Assembly: GCA_013397865.1 (NCBI GenBank)
Contig: VZTI01004092.1
Coordinates: 780,149 to 844,148, forward strand
Direction: 5' to 3'
DNA length: 64,000 bases
Origin: Struthidea cinerea
Taxonomy: Eukaryota; Chordata; Aves; Passeriformes; Corcoracidae
Of the stretch, positions 37,517 to 49,589 are shown piece by piece. The stretch's first letter is position 1. Each line of letters starts with the position of its first letter. Both the position numbers and the translations under genes were made by a program. The notes under the pieces are model-generated. The model made no database searches and was not told where the DNA came from. It saw nothing but the letters and a program-made list of their open reading frames with translations.

Positions 37517-39659
37517 CCACAGAGATATTTGGGTAGGTAATGCACCTTGAAGAATGCAGTTACTGTACAGGTAAGCAATATTTTTTTTCTTTCTGAGTAG
37601 TCATCTGTATAAGATTCCTGAAAAGCGGCTGTCACTGTTTATCCTTCTGCAGTTTTTGTCAAAATACAGGAATGTTTGCCCTTGGGGTGATGTTCAAAGG
37701 TATGATTGCTTCAGAAGAACAGTCACTGTAGGAAAAAAGTTATAACTGTAGTTAAAATTGATAAAAGATTTTTTCCAGAGTTTAATTCTTATCACAATAA
37801 AGGTAGAATACCTCATGTAATTAAATGGAGGAAAGCAACAGCAGCACAGGTCAGCATGAGCCTGTCATGTTTTAGAGTTCAGATCCAAGCAGTTGGAAAA
37901 ACATTCTGGTATGTTAAAAGGCAAATGCAGGTTCACTTCAATTTTATCCACTAATACGAGACAGCAGCTTATATTTTAAAAAAAAGTAATTCAAATGCTA
38001 ATCAGTTAGGCATGAATCGATGAGCTAGAAACAAAACAATTCTTTAGGAGTGTTTTGAGACTGTGCTGCACTAGTGGAGGTGTTACCTGACTAAGCAACA
38101 ACCTGCTGTTCCTGCTAGTCATTTGTGTGGTTTTCTAAGGTGGTTACACACATCGTGACACTGTTAGAAGAGTAAAACTGCACATCTTTTAACTAGGTTT
38201 GACTGAGACAGAAAGGGAAAACTACTACTTAGTCTTTCCTTACTGGGTGGGTTATTAGTATTAGACTTAAGTTAAAAGATCACCATTTCTAGGCAATTCA
38301 TTCTAAGTCAGCAGTGGACTTTTTAACTTGCAACTCTCTACTACAGATGTAAAAGTTTGTGTATTATTTTAGGAAAAGTAATTACATATGGATGTATATT
38401 TTTCAAATGCAGGTAACATGGCACTGTATGTTTGGTATCACCAGTTGTTCTTCCTCCTGTCCCCCAAGAGTTCACCTGTCTGAACAGAGCACTATGTAGT
38501 GTCATGTTTAATACAGCGTTGAATTCACCTCTGAAATGTTTGCCTGGAATGAAGAGTGGATATACCTATGTGTTAGAACGTTTTATTCTGCATTCTTATT
38601 TTAAAGGAGTTTCCATTTTAAATGCAGCTGTTCAAATGTACAGTTCCCACTTCTGTTAATTGACAGAGAGCTACACATTCACTTGGCTGTCCATGAATGA
38701 TATATCAAGAAGTAAAGTTCATAATTACTCTGTAATGCAGATAGGCAAATAAATATTTCCCATGTCTGACACGGTCAGTATTCTGTGCAGAGCATTTTGT
38801 AACCTTGTTATTCATCTTTTTGATGAGACTTTGTTTAGGGTTATCATAACCATAAAGTAGTTTTGGAAGATGTTATCAGTGTTCCTAAAAGATTCAGAAA
38901 GTATGAAAACATGTTAAGCAACTCCTATTTTTGAAATGTAGATCTCTCCATTTGTTTCTTTAGAAAACAGCAATTACTTTCCCTGTGACTCCACCTTGGA
39001 ATGTAACCATCAGCGGAAAGCTCCTCTGCTTGCAGAGCCTAACTACTCCTGCTGCCTGTGCTGGTGGTGGAACACCAGCCTTGCTCTTCACTGGGCAGTG
39101 GTGCCAGATGCCCTGCACTAGTCTGATACAAAGCTTTGCATCTCTGCTTGAACGCTCTCATTGAAAGGGGCAGTTTTGAGACTGTCAGAAATGTCTTTGG
39201 GGATATGGTCCTAGAAAGCAGGGTTCAAGGAATAAGTCATATTCATTTGTTAAACTCCAGTGACTAATTTTCTCATTATGAAGGTTGCAAGATCAGTTTT
39301 TTTCCAAGACAGTCTTCTTTTACCTTATTCTTTATATGGTACAAAAGTCTTTCAGTGTATCAGTAGAAAATTACGAAATAGAAAAGGACAGAAGCCAAAG
39401 GGGTACATCTGACAAAGATCAAAATGCCAACAAAGAAAAGCATTTTTGATTCTTCCACTGCTGCTGAGATGGCTAAAAAGCCATGTATTAACTTCAGTAC
39501 GCATTAATATCTCATCTGAACCCTATGATCTAAAGCAATATGCAAGACAAGAAATGCAGAAATCTTCTGTCAAGCTGCGCCCTTGCGGTGGATTTGTTAA
39601 GGAGCCGTGGTCCGGGGCATTCATGTATGCGCAGCCTGCTCTGCAGCCTTCTGTCCAAG

Positions 39660-39677
39660 CTGCTTCTGCAGAAGCAG
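39660..39677. repeat. 18-bp perfect palindrome
   Basis: ctgcttctgcagaagcag reads identically on both strands. It sits in a relatively GC-rich patch (39580-39680). No further symmetry outside it. Confidence 0.85.
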
Positions 39678-40498
39678 GAGATACACCTTTATTTTCCTTG
39701 CAAGACTAAAGTTAGGAGAGTCTCCTTTACAAATAACAATACCATTATTTTGTATATATATTTTTTTAAGTTATGCTGCTTATAGAAACCAATAAAACAG
39801 TATCTTTTCTGGGGAGCAATACAGTTCTCTTCAGTGGTCTGAACGTATGAGGAAGCACTGAACTCAGAGCTGTGAAGATTCTCTTAATCAAAGAATAAGT
39901 TTTTAGGGAGTCTTGATACTTGAATGTCTGAGATTCAGACAGCCCAGATGAATCCTTCATATTTCCCAGAGAGCCTTTGATGTAAAACTTATTTAAAACT
40001 TAATCTGAACAGTGGAAAACTCTGTTGGGTCGATGTTTGCTTTTCTCCCTCTTAACCTGGAAATGGCGAGTTCCAAAGTGCAGTGCTCTTTCCCTTCTTA
40101 CCCCGCCTGCTGCTGAATGTGCGAGCAAACGGGCAATTCTGAATGCCTGCTGCCTTCCTGCCACTTCTGGCTTCTGTGCTTCAGAACTGCTTACTAATCC
40201 TTATTTTCCAACAATCCTTGCTTCTCTGTGCTGTATAATCTGACAGGACTGTGGTATATCCACACCAGGCAAGCGCTCTTGCTTTGAGGTCCTGCTTTGC
40301 TGGCTTTCTCCTTCTCTTTACTATGATCTTCCTCTTACTCTTGCATCCCTTCATCATTCTTTCCTTTGTGTGAAGATTATTTGCCTGCAATTGCGCCTTG
40401 GGAGGGAGAAACACATTTTGGTTGGCTTAAAACTTGGTTGGTTAAAAGGCTGTAGTTCCAAACAAGTCATCTTCACCTAGTCTCCCGTCATTTTCCAG

Positions 40499-40630
40499 GA
40501 CAGTCTGCGTAAAAAGGATGATCGGATTGAAGAACTGGAAGAGGCACTCAGAGAAAGTGTTCAGATAACTGCAGAGCGGGAAATGGTGCTAGCACAAGAG
40601 GAGTCAGCCAGGATCAATGCTGAGAAACAG
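40499..40630 (+). CDS. ERC1: ERC1 (ELKS) coding exon B, 44-codon in-frame cassette
   Basis: Internal ERC1 exon encoding exactly 44 codons, from DSLRKKDDRIEELEEAL to ESARINAEKQ, a charged alpha-helical coiled-coil segment. The acceptor is ttttccag (AG 40497-40498). Reading is phase 0 at both ends, so the exon can be included or skipped without shifting the frame. The donor is cag|gtctgc, a poor match to the GTRAGT consensus after the first two bases. As I recall, the human ELKS alpha and beta forms differ by 44 residues (948 versus 992), which is exactly this exon's size, and the usual ERC2 protein lacks this segment. Both points support a regulated cassette, but that is inference. The mammalian sequence I remember has Thr where this copy has Ile in SARINAEK, so this may be a lineage difference. 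A tandem 46-bp duplication starts 185 bp downstream. Confidence 0.95.
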
Positions 40631-40636
40631 GTCTGC
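40628..40636 (+). promoter_or_regulatory. ERC1: Weak 5' splice donor of ERC1 exon B
   Basis: The exon-intron boundary reads cag|gtctgc. The exonic CAG and GT fit U1 snRNA pairing, and +5 is G, but +3 is C, +4 is T and +6 is C, breaking the usual RAGT run. The donors of exons A (gtaaca) and C (gtaagt) are stronger. A weak donor on a frame-neutral exon is typical of regulated cassette exons. The position is fixed by the reading frame and the conserved protein end AEKQ. Regulation itself is inferred. Confidence 0.7.
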
Positions 40637-40814
40637 AATCTTGTTAAGTCACTGGTAGTCCTCCTAGGAAGGTAACCAGACAGTAAAGTACTAATTTCCC
40701 TGCTTTCCTGTGTGAAACACAGCTGGCTTTCTTTGATGATCCTCTCTGTCTGTTCCAGCATTAGGTGACAGAACTCAAAATCTGCAAAGCCTTCATAATA
40801 AGTTGTATTTCAGA

Positions 40815-40900
40815 GGTATGATTTTCTTGAAATTAAAAGCAAAATATAAGGTATTTCATAGGTATGATTTTCTTGAAATTAAAATTAAAATATAAGGTAT
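40815..40900 (+). repeat. Two-copy tandem duplication, 46-bp unit
   Basis: ggtatgattttcttgaaatt starts at 40815 and again at 40861. The copies match at 38 of 40 aligned bases (agcaa versus attaa), and the second copy ends after ggtat. The block begins 185 bp downstream of ERC1 exon B, within the region where intronic splicing regulators often lie. Both copies carry a ttttctt pyrimidine motif. Confidence 0.93.
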
Positions 40901-41915
40901 CCTGAGATACCTTTTGAAATACTGGTTTAAGTAGTAACTTCTGATCTGTCTTGCCTGTCAAAGCTGCCTTCCTGTGTGTAAGGCATACTTAGGCTTACTG
41001 TCTTGTTCATTGACTGTATTTGAAAGACAATGATTTTTATTAGCCTGGTTGTGTTTATGGACCACAATCTCCTTGCACTTGCAAAACAATTGGTTAAAAA
41101 GACAAATCCCTTGGCTTGAGCCAAGCATGCACACAGAAAATACACACTTGTGTACTGAAGCCACAAGTAGAAACTTTTATGCATTAATTGATTTTGTGCC
41201 ATTGATGAGATGACTCTGAAGAATCATGGACACGTCTGATTTTAACTCAGGTAAGTAATCATCAAGAAAGCATACCATAAGTGATGAATAAATCCGTGAG
41301 ATTTTGCTAAAGCTTGTGAAGCAGAAGCTGAAACTGGCGCTCTTACTTTTTGTGAGCCTTTTCAGTGTTTTTCACTGTTCCTTATGGCAGTAATTAGCAG
41401 ACAGGAACATTTGGTTAGTTGCATTTCAATGGAGGAATCTCCTTGTCTTTGTTATTTACTTAACAACACTTCTGACCAAGTGCACTTTAAAATGTTTTAA
41501 GAGGTTTTTTAAACATGTATTCCTGTATCACAGGCTTTAATGAAAAAAAAGTAAAAATCTGAGTTTTCCAGAAGAAAGCACTCTTTAGGCTAAAGTCAAG
41601 CTCACCTGTTTGCTGATGGACATATTGAGGATAATTCTGGTTGCTGTATTTTAGGATCCTAGACAGTATGATGGAACTCACTTTCAAGAATGCCTTCTTT
41701 CCAAACTTCTTGTAGCCTTTAAAAAAATTGCATGAAATAGAAATGTTAACTGGGTAGTGAATGCCACTTCGAAGATTTGATCTCCTTGAAAGGAAAACAT
41801 GTCTGACAAAGCATTGGGTTCTATGATGAGGCACAAAAGTAATCAAACTAGTATGTGATTTGATGCCTAGGATGTTATAATGTTTTAATTAATTAGTTAC
41901 AAGACAAAGTGACCA

Positions 41916-41965
41916 TTTTTATATTCTTTGAGCACCTAGAAGCTGGTGCTCAAAGACTATAAAAA
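41916..41965. repeat. Inverted repeat / hairpin, 21-bp arms, 8-nt loop
   Basis: The left arm 41916-41936 (tttttatattctttgagcacc read as two halves: tttttatatt, ctttgagcacc) pairs with the right arm 41945-41965 (ggtgctcaaag, then actataaaaa) at 20 of 21 positions. The loop is tagaagct. The inner 12 pairs are perfect and include the G/C-rich part. A TA-rich run follows to about 42010. It could be a short palindromic mobile-element remnant or a structured RNA. It is shorter than most microRNA precursors. Confidence 0.9.
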
Positions 41966-44829
41966 ATATTTAATTATAAAAATATATAATGTATATATAA
42001 ATATTAAAACTAGATTGTTGGAATTGGGTGTAACATCTTAAAAATGAGACAAGGCAGGGAAATGCACAGCCTGAAGATCAATAAACCACCAGGGTCAAGA
42101 GAGAGATAGAGAAGAGAGGAAGAGAGCCAAGACAAGTAAGATTTGTGGATAAAGATTGGTGGAATATGGTAGGTAACAGCATAAAAAAGAAATTAATTTG
42201 GATGTAGCAGTGCATATAGAAGTGAGGAGGAGAAAGAAGGATGGAGTGAGAGCAGCAGTATTGGAAGACAGAGAAGTTGACATCTATGGCAGCAGTGTCT
42301 TACTGCAACATAACTAAACTGCCAGTTCTGACCAGTTACGGTTTTTAAAATATGAGCAACAAATCAGCACAGAGGAAAAGGCTCTGGAGAGCTTTGTTCC
42401 AGTCAGCACTGGGAGACCTCTGTCTCCAGACAAAGTACCCCACTTTGTCCAATAGGATTTTGGTTTTGGCATCAGTTAAATGCAGTCAGGTGTATTTAAA
42501 GTGGTGGCAAGTAGCTGTTTTTCCAAGCTGCAGAGGAGACTTCCCTTCAAATGTTTTTCCGTGCATATTCCTTCAATTACTTTTAAAGAATGTCCTCTTT
42601 GTTTTATTATGTTCTGTCGAAGTTGTCTGTAGAATTTTGAAAGACAAACACAGATAATTTTAGAGTTTTAAAATGCAAGACTCTATGTTCCATATACTAT
42701 CAATGGCAAATCTGTTGACTTTCACAAACCCTGTAATAGGTTATGAATATTCTTAGACCAAGTGTGAGTGATGTGTGTAATTTTTAAAATGTTGATGTTG
42801 TTCAATTTGATTATAATTTGCTTTTAATTGCATGCTTTTTCTTTCCTCTCTTGTTCATCTTGTTTTCTACCATTCTGCCACTTCACTGCCTGTCTGAAGC
42901 TTTGTAATGAATCAGTGCATGAGGTCAACCATTTTGGCTTTAGGTGGTTCAAGGTATGAGGACATCTCATTTGTGTGTGCCTCTGCCCCAAAATTTAGTG
43001 TTGTTATTGTAGCCTCGTGTTGTGTAATCCTACCCTCCTTCATCTCATGGTGTGTGGTGTTGTGCTGTTTTATAGGCTTCAGATTTGAATTACAGTGTCC
43101 ACGAAGCCACCCTGCATTTCATGGTTCTCATATATCCATTATGGATTAAAATCTTGCTCTCTGTAATCTAGTGTTTGAAAATACCCTGTCAGTGTGTATT
43201 AACTGGGACAGTGGGTTAACTGTGTTAATACACAATCTGTGTGTGCAAGATGTCTCCTGCTGACTGAAGCACTCTGTTTATTTCAAGATTTTAGACCTGT
43301 TTTTCTCTTTCATCTTTCCCAAAAATAAAATCAGGCATTTCCTGCTGGGAGCAGAGCACCCATTGAAGTGGGCATAGTTCTGTTATCCCTGCTGATCTGT
43401 GTAGCAGAAACCCTGCCATACAGAAAGCAGATGAGGCAGTCTTGCATAGATGGGAAGGCTTGAAAGTTCTTCAAGCGTTTATTTCTAATAGTCGTCACCT
43501 GGCTTTGCTGGTGCACCTGCTGAATCCTCTGTGTAAATATCAGTGCGAATTCCTTACAGCTGTGGGGTTATGTAGTCCTGTGGCTGGTCCCACCAGTTCA
43601 GCCCTCTGTGTGGAAGGCCAGAAGGTGTACGGAGACTTCTTTGTGAGTACTGCCCATAAGGCTGAAGGTAGGATTTCTCAGATAAATGCTTCTATCATAA
43701 AGGGTTTTTTTTAACTAGAGATGGTAATTGTAAAGTCAGGCACAATTTCTGCATTAACCAAACCTGGGGTTATTTTAGAAAAGCTATCATTATGTTCCTC
43801 AGGGGGGAAAAAAGAATTACATAGAAGTTTTTCCCTGCTCAGAAATACAGCTGTAGTTTTGCTCGCTAGGAAAAACTGTTGGAGGTTTTCTTTGACAAGA
43901 GGCCCTTTCTTGTTCACAAACCCTTTCACTGTCCTGGTGCATCTTACCATCCCTTCTCCTGCAGCAGGAAGCAGGAGGTTATCCTTGATATGAATTGAGC
44001 CTTAATCAGCACCATTCCCAGGACAGTGCTGGAAACGTGCTTTGATCCTCGTGAAAGAATAAGACCCTTTTAGTGAAATAAAGTGAAACACAAGTTCAAA
44101 TCCTGTGACTCAGTGTCGATCAATAGTTAGCGACAGGTTCTTGTCTCAAGGAGCACAATAGTAGGATTACTGGCATTTTGAGCCTTCCTTATTGGAGGGC
44201 ATAGTTCACAAATATCTTCTGACCTAAGATACTTCATGCTCTCCTTCTCCTTGCTCAGTTTCGTCCCCATACTTGAGTGCACATCCCTGCTGTTTTCCTA
44301 GCCAAGGTCGTTCTGGGGCTGTGTTGTGAAACAGAGCAGTGACCTAATTCATGGTAACAACTCTTTATTTTTTGAAGGGATTTTTTCATGTGAAGTACTT
44401 CACTCACCTGGTTCATGGATCCCCACGCAGAACTTGAGGGACGTCTGAGGAGACGTTGAGCTGTGGGGGGAGGACTGAGAAGTGAAGGCAGGAATTGCTT
44501 AGTATTATTACTAAAAATACTTTTAGCAGAAACTTATTGCAGCCTTTACAGTGGGCTACTATTTCTTTGAGTGAGATGGTGCATTGCCTGACCACAGCAT
44601 ACATTTCTCTCTATTTTATTTCCTTCAAATTTGAAAAGCAGAAGATTTTAGACATTTAAATAACGCTTCTGCTGATAGTAGTGCAGCTCTGTTGTTCTCT
44701 CGCGAATATCAACTCCTGGTTAAATGCACTCTCTGTATAGTATCAGCTAACATTTAACTCCTTACCCTAAAATGTAATGGCAAATAAACACATAAAATAA
44801 TGACCATTACCTCGTCATTCCTTCCTTCC

Positions 44830-44845
44830 TTAAGTAGCTACTTAA
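44830..44845. repeat. 16-bp perfect palindrome
   Basis: ttaagtagctacttaa, an isolated palindrome with no extension on either side. At this length one or two are expected to be noticed in 64 kb of AT-rich DNA, so significance is low. Confidence 0.8.
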
Positions 44846-46708
44846 ACTGAAATTTTTGAGTTGGCAGTCTGATCTTGACACCTTCCATCAACTTTTTTTG
44901 AAGTTATGGTTCTCAGTGGGACATTTCAAATGAGGTTAAGTATGTAGCTCTATAAATAGCTGTATCTGTGTTCATACACTGTGTCTTTTTATCCTGCACA
45001 GGGCAGATTTTTCTGCTTTCCTTTTTTAAAGAAAAAATAAAAGACTGAATATTGTAAAAGTAATGTATTGTTTAAATGTATTTTCTTACGCTCATTCCTT
45101 TCTCCCACTGTCTCTAGAAATTATTTCAGCAGGATTTAATATTATTTCAGGTACACATTATGTGTAAAATGTCTTGATAACAAGACTCCTGAAATTCTCT
45201 ATCACATATGCTTACTTAAAAATTTGTATCTGTTTTTTAAGGAAAAATAAACGTGAAATAGGTTAATAACTCAACCAGAACCTCCTTCACAGTTCTCTTG
45301 TGTTTCCCTACTGTAAATACAAGTTCTGCAAGGGTTTGAATGTAGAGTAGAGCCTCTGAGAGCCTTTTCTGTCTTATCTGTAAGTTACTGTACAGAAATT
45401 CTCACCAAGTTTTGACTGGTACCTGTCGTTTGCACTTCCATCAGAACACCATTCTGGTTTTAACTTTCCAGCAAATATTATTTAGACGACAATTCCTTGT
45501 AAGAATAGAATAGAAACTACATTTACAACAGATTAATGATATATTGGACCCTATCCTATCAAGTACCTTCTAAAAATGCAAAATAAATTAAAAGCCATAC
45601 CTTTTTTGCTGAGCATTCTGTTACTGAAATAGGTCTGAAATATTACCTCACATATGTTGAGCATTGGAATTATTTCACAGCATGAATTCTGACACACTAA
45701 GTTACTTCCTGCAGGTCCCTGTAAATGAAGAATATAAAGTGGAATTTCTCATGAGCCACTTACCTATAGATGTTTTCTGAGCACCATAGAAATGTCAGAG
45801 TTCTGACTGCTCTGTAATACATGCTGGACAGTTTGCTTTTAATGAATGCTTTTGTCTTTTCTTCTGTATCTCCTAATGAGAAATTTGATAAACTAAGAGA
45901 TTGGAGATCAAAAATCCACGGTATAGCTTGGGGTGAAGGTACTGGAGGTTTTTTCTACGATTTTTCTAAGGAGTTTACATTTCCTTGGCTGAACTTCTCT
46001 TGAATGTTGTCTGAAAAGTTCTTTTCTGTAAAAGTCTGCCAAAATAATTTTGGCTTTTGAGTGTGTGTATATATGTACATGTGCAAAGTAATTTGTGTAC
46101 TTAGTCCATATTAAATAAAACTCTGTGCTAAAACCTAGTATTTAAATTTTTTTACTGATAGAAAATTTTAGGAGCTTTTTAAGTCAGTGTCAGCCCAAAG
46201 TATAATCTTACCATTTTTTTCCATGTTTTCCAAGAGACTTACTTTATTCTTCTGTCTGATTGTTCTGCTTTGGTTAGAGAAAGCATTTTGGGTAACTGAA
46301 GTTCACCGTGCACTGTGTCCTTGTCAGTGAATATGTTTGCAGGAATTTTTAGGAGCACTGCATCTCCCTAATTTTACTTCTTTTCCCCAGATATTTCGAT
46401 GGATTACATAACCTTTTCCTTTAAAAATACGCAGATTTGTACTGAGTAACTCTCCCTGCAAGGGAGAGGTAATTTGGTATGTAATTCCCTCTGCATTCAG
46501 TAATGTACCTTCTAAGAGCTGGAAGAGTGGAATTTTTTCTGTCTTAGTTGTGTTCAGCTGTGCTGAGCTGGGGGCTTGGGAGGTTTTTTTTGCCTCCAGA
46601 TGGGAAGAAGGAATAGAGAGAGAAATGATGAATAGAAAATCATGCCTAATGACTTTGAGGCAGAGATCTTTTTCTAACATTATAGACAAAAAAACTTCTA
46701 AATCTTTT

Positions 46709-46852
46709 AGAATCATAGAACTGTTTAGGTTGGAAAAGACCTCCAAGATCATCGAGTACAACCATTAACCTGACACTGCCAAGCCCACCACTAAACCATG
46801 TCCCTAAGCACCACATCTACCTGTCTTTTAAATTCCTCCAGGGATGATGACT
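46709..46852 (-). mobile_element. CR1 LINE 3' end, minus strand
   Basis: Read on the + strand it starts with agaatcatagaactg, then ttaggttggaaaagacctcc, aagatcatcgag, ccattaacctgacactgcc, aagcccaccactaaaccatg and tccctaagcaccacatctac. This is the reverse complement of a CR1 3' UTR, so the element lies on the minus strand, antisense to ERC1. It is less diverged from the CR1 sequences I remember than the other copies, so it is probably younger. It overlaps the first codons of a 145-codon minus-strand frame that I do not regard as a gene. Confidence 0.93.
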
Positions 46853-49572
46853 TTGTTTTTCTTTAATTTGTTGCTCTCGTTTAAGGTTGCAAAGTAGTCA
46901 AATTTTGATGACTTTCAGGAGAATTGGGGACACTGAAAGGATAATTAACCTCTGTGCAAAATATACATTGAGCATTTCTCCATATAAGTCACCTTTTCAT
47001 TTAATGAAATGAGAAATACTGATGGAAACTTTCACATATAAATTCGGTGCAAGTGCTGATTTTAAGATAATTTTGTGTATATTTTTATCTCTTTGTATTG
47101 TTTAATAGATAAATACTGATTCCATGTTATGCCTTTTATTATAGTCAGGTATTCCAGACAAAGCTCTATCTTGGCATCTCTCTGCCTTTTATATTCTTGT
47201 CTTAAGCACCTACCTCGAGACAGCATTTTATTTGTTGTGGCTGAAGAGAAAATCAAATTCTTGCAGATTTGGTTACATTAATGCTTGTTTGTAATTGTAA
47301 GGACCCACGCAAATACTTATGTTAATATTTGTTTAAGCTAGTCCTGTGCTTTTTTCTTTGAATTTCTGTTCCAATTGCATTCTTTAACTGTAATCTTAAA
47401 TGCAAGTGTGATACCATAATATGTAGATTAAAGCATTAGAAAAGCTCATTAGACTTGAACATTAGATTCATAAATTGAAAAAATACGTTCTTTTTCTGAC
47501 ATAATTGATTTTTCCCCCAAATCCATGAAGTGCAAGAAAAGAAACTGTTTTCCTTTCCGTAGCATTCTCCTCTATAGAAAGGCACAGAAAAGTGACAAGC
47601 TTGAGGTTCATTAAATTGAGGATGCCTCTTCATTTGAAATAATTCCTACTCACACAAAAGCTTCCAGACTTTCCTGTACTGCTGTCTACCGTTGGATTCC
47701 TTCAAACCCTTCACTGAATTTCAGCCTGAATTCAGTTGGCTCCAAATAGTGAAAGTTCCTTTTATTTATTGTAGTTAGGTTCTGCGTTTGCTTTCTGTTA
47801 ACTACAATGCTAAAGATCTGCTTCCAGAAGTTTGTAGAGGTGGCAGCTTTCCTGAGCTTGCCAATGAGACTGTGCTTCTTCAGTTTGCCACATGTTCAAC
47901 CTTCACATGGCAGTGCATGTGCTTTCATTTATTTATGTTCATGATCCTTAATGTCTTTTGGGAAAAGAGTGTTAAAGTTGTATATGGAATCAGTATAGCG
48001 CTTTTCACTGTTTGCAGTGAGTTAATACATCATCGCAGAGTTTTTCTCTTTGGAAAATCAATCTGTGCTGTATAAATTGACAGTCTTTGCTATGCTGTGT
48101 AGCACAGCATTAAATATTTACTTTGAATATTATTCAGTTAGGTCTAAACTGTCTGCCGTAGTGACATATCCTAGTTAACCTGAAACTGTCTAAAATGCAG
48201 TAAAATGGGAATCAGCATGGTCTGCAGAACGCTGGTGAAAAACTGCTAAAAACCTTGGGCAATTAGTCTTGCTTCTACCTTAGCAGCTGTAGATGTAACC
48301 TAAGAAAGGGCAATTTATTTTGAAGATGGCCATGTTTGGAGTTGTGGCTGGAGTATCATGAACTAACTATAGATCTAGAGAATTTGGTTTGGATGTGATA
48401 AATTGTGCCAAATGAGCTTGTGCAGTGCTCCACAGAATGTGCTTCATGTGCTGCATTCGTGTGTCTCTGCCACTGTAGAGATTTTTTAGAGGTGATCAAA
48501 ATCCAGGTTTTTTCAAGCTTGGTTGTTATTCCTAGTGATTGCTGCTGTATTCCCAAGGGTGGGAGAGACTCATTGCTAGCCATGGAAGACAAACACAAGA
48601 CAGTTTCCTGAGACTATAGAGCCATGTAAAGTAAAATAGGACAGCCTCCTTTGGTATGTTTGCATGGGTTAAGAAACATAATGAGAATGTTTCATTGGAT
48701 AATGGTTTCACTTGAGGAAAGTGTAGAAATAGAATTGTAACTTGTTATAGTCTTCAGATAACAGTGACTAAACCAGATTTCTTTTCCTCAGTAGAAATCA
48801 GAATTCAGTTTTCACTTACTTTTTTCAAGGCGTGACTCAAATATTTTGTTTGTGTTAAGCAGAGGCAATTATTGTTTCCTTCTCAAGAGCTCTTGTCCCA
48901 GCAGTAGGCTGTTGCTTATTTATGTATGTTATGGCCCACATTTAGGAGATAAAACTGTCAAAGCTACCTCCAAACACCCTAACAGGACACAGCTGTGACT
49001 TACTGAGTCCTGAAGGCTCAGGAGTTTTCTCTTTTCCAAACATCTGTGAATCCCGATTCCTCTTTCTCCATACAAAAGCTCAGCGCTCTCAGAGTATGAG
49101 CAAAAAGCACTTGGTGGATACTCAAGTAACAGACCCCTTGACAGAGGCTTCTTTATGTTCGTGTGGCTTCTGCAGGAGTAACACGGTAATGTCAGATGTC
49201 TGGTCGGTCTCATTGGTGCTCTTCATTGCCTAGAGCCATCAGTGGAGACAGTAAGGAGCAATGCAGAGCATTAACTCCTTTTATAATCAGATGCTCTTTC
49301 TATAATGAAGTTTTTGTTGGGAGACCAGCTCATGGAAATAAGAGACATCAGCTGTCTAAATATCTCAGTTTCACAGTGATAAGAAAAGTTGCATTCATCT
49401 GCAGTATCCTGCAGGTTTTCAGACCATAGGCTTTTGTTCTCTTTATCTGTCTCCTCTCCTTTTTCCCTTTTAATAATGTAAGAACAGAACAGTGGCACAG
49501 TGGAACAGTTCTGTTAAGCCACCAAGACACTATTTTATCACGGATGCTGAATGTACAAAATCCAAACAACCT

Positions 49573-49589
49573 AAAAAAAAAAAAAAAAA
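49573..49589. repeat. Poly-A run (17)
   Basis: Seventeen As between aacct and gggcac. I checked the left flank for a retropseudogene body and saw none. Confidence 0.85.

Larger units (their letters stand above)
22076..40498 (+). other. ERC1: ERC1 intron between exons A and B (18,423 bp)
   Basis: Bounded by gt at 22076-22077 and ag at 40497-40498. It holds one CR1 3' fragment (25940-26088), a C-rich tract (23666-23693), a 28-bp tandem duplication (34401-34452), a GGGA tract (37502-37516), a 13-base direct repeat of ctaattaatttca at 30380-30392 and 30406-30418, and an 18-base palindrome (39660-39677). No exon-like block with splice sites and recognisable protein is seen. The many 60-116 codon frames have no family resemblance I can name. 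Confidence 0.85.

Noticed and set aside
42088..42280. Purine-rich (GA) block considered as an exonic-enhancer-rich hidden exon
   Set aside because: No good acceptor and donor pair surrounds it, and no frame gives a recognisable protein.
46324..46761. 145-codon minus-strand open frame
   Set aside because: Its first codons lie inside the minus-strand CR1 3' end, and the rest has no recognisable domain, splice context or neighbour supporting a gene.
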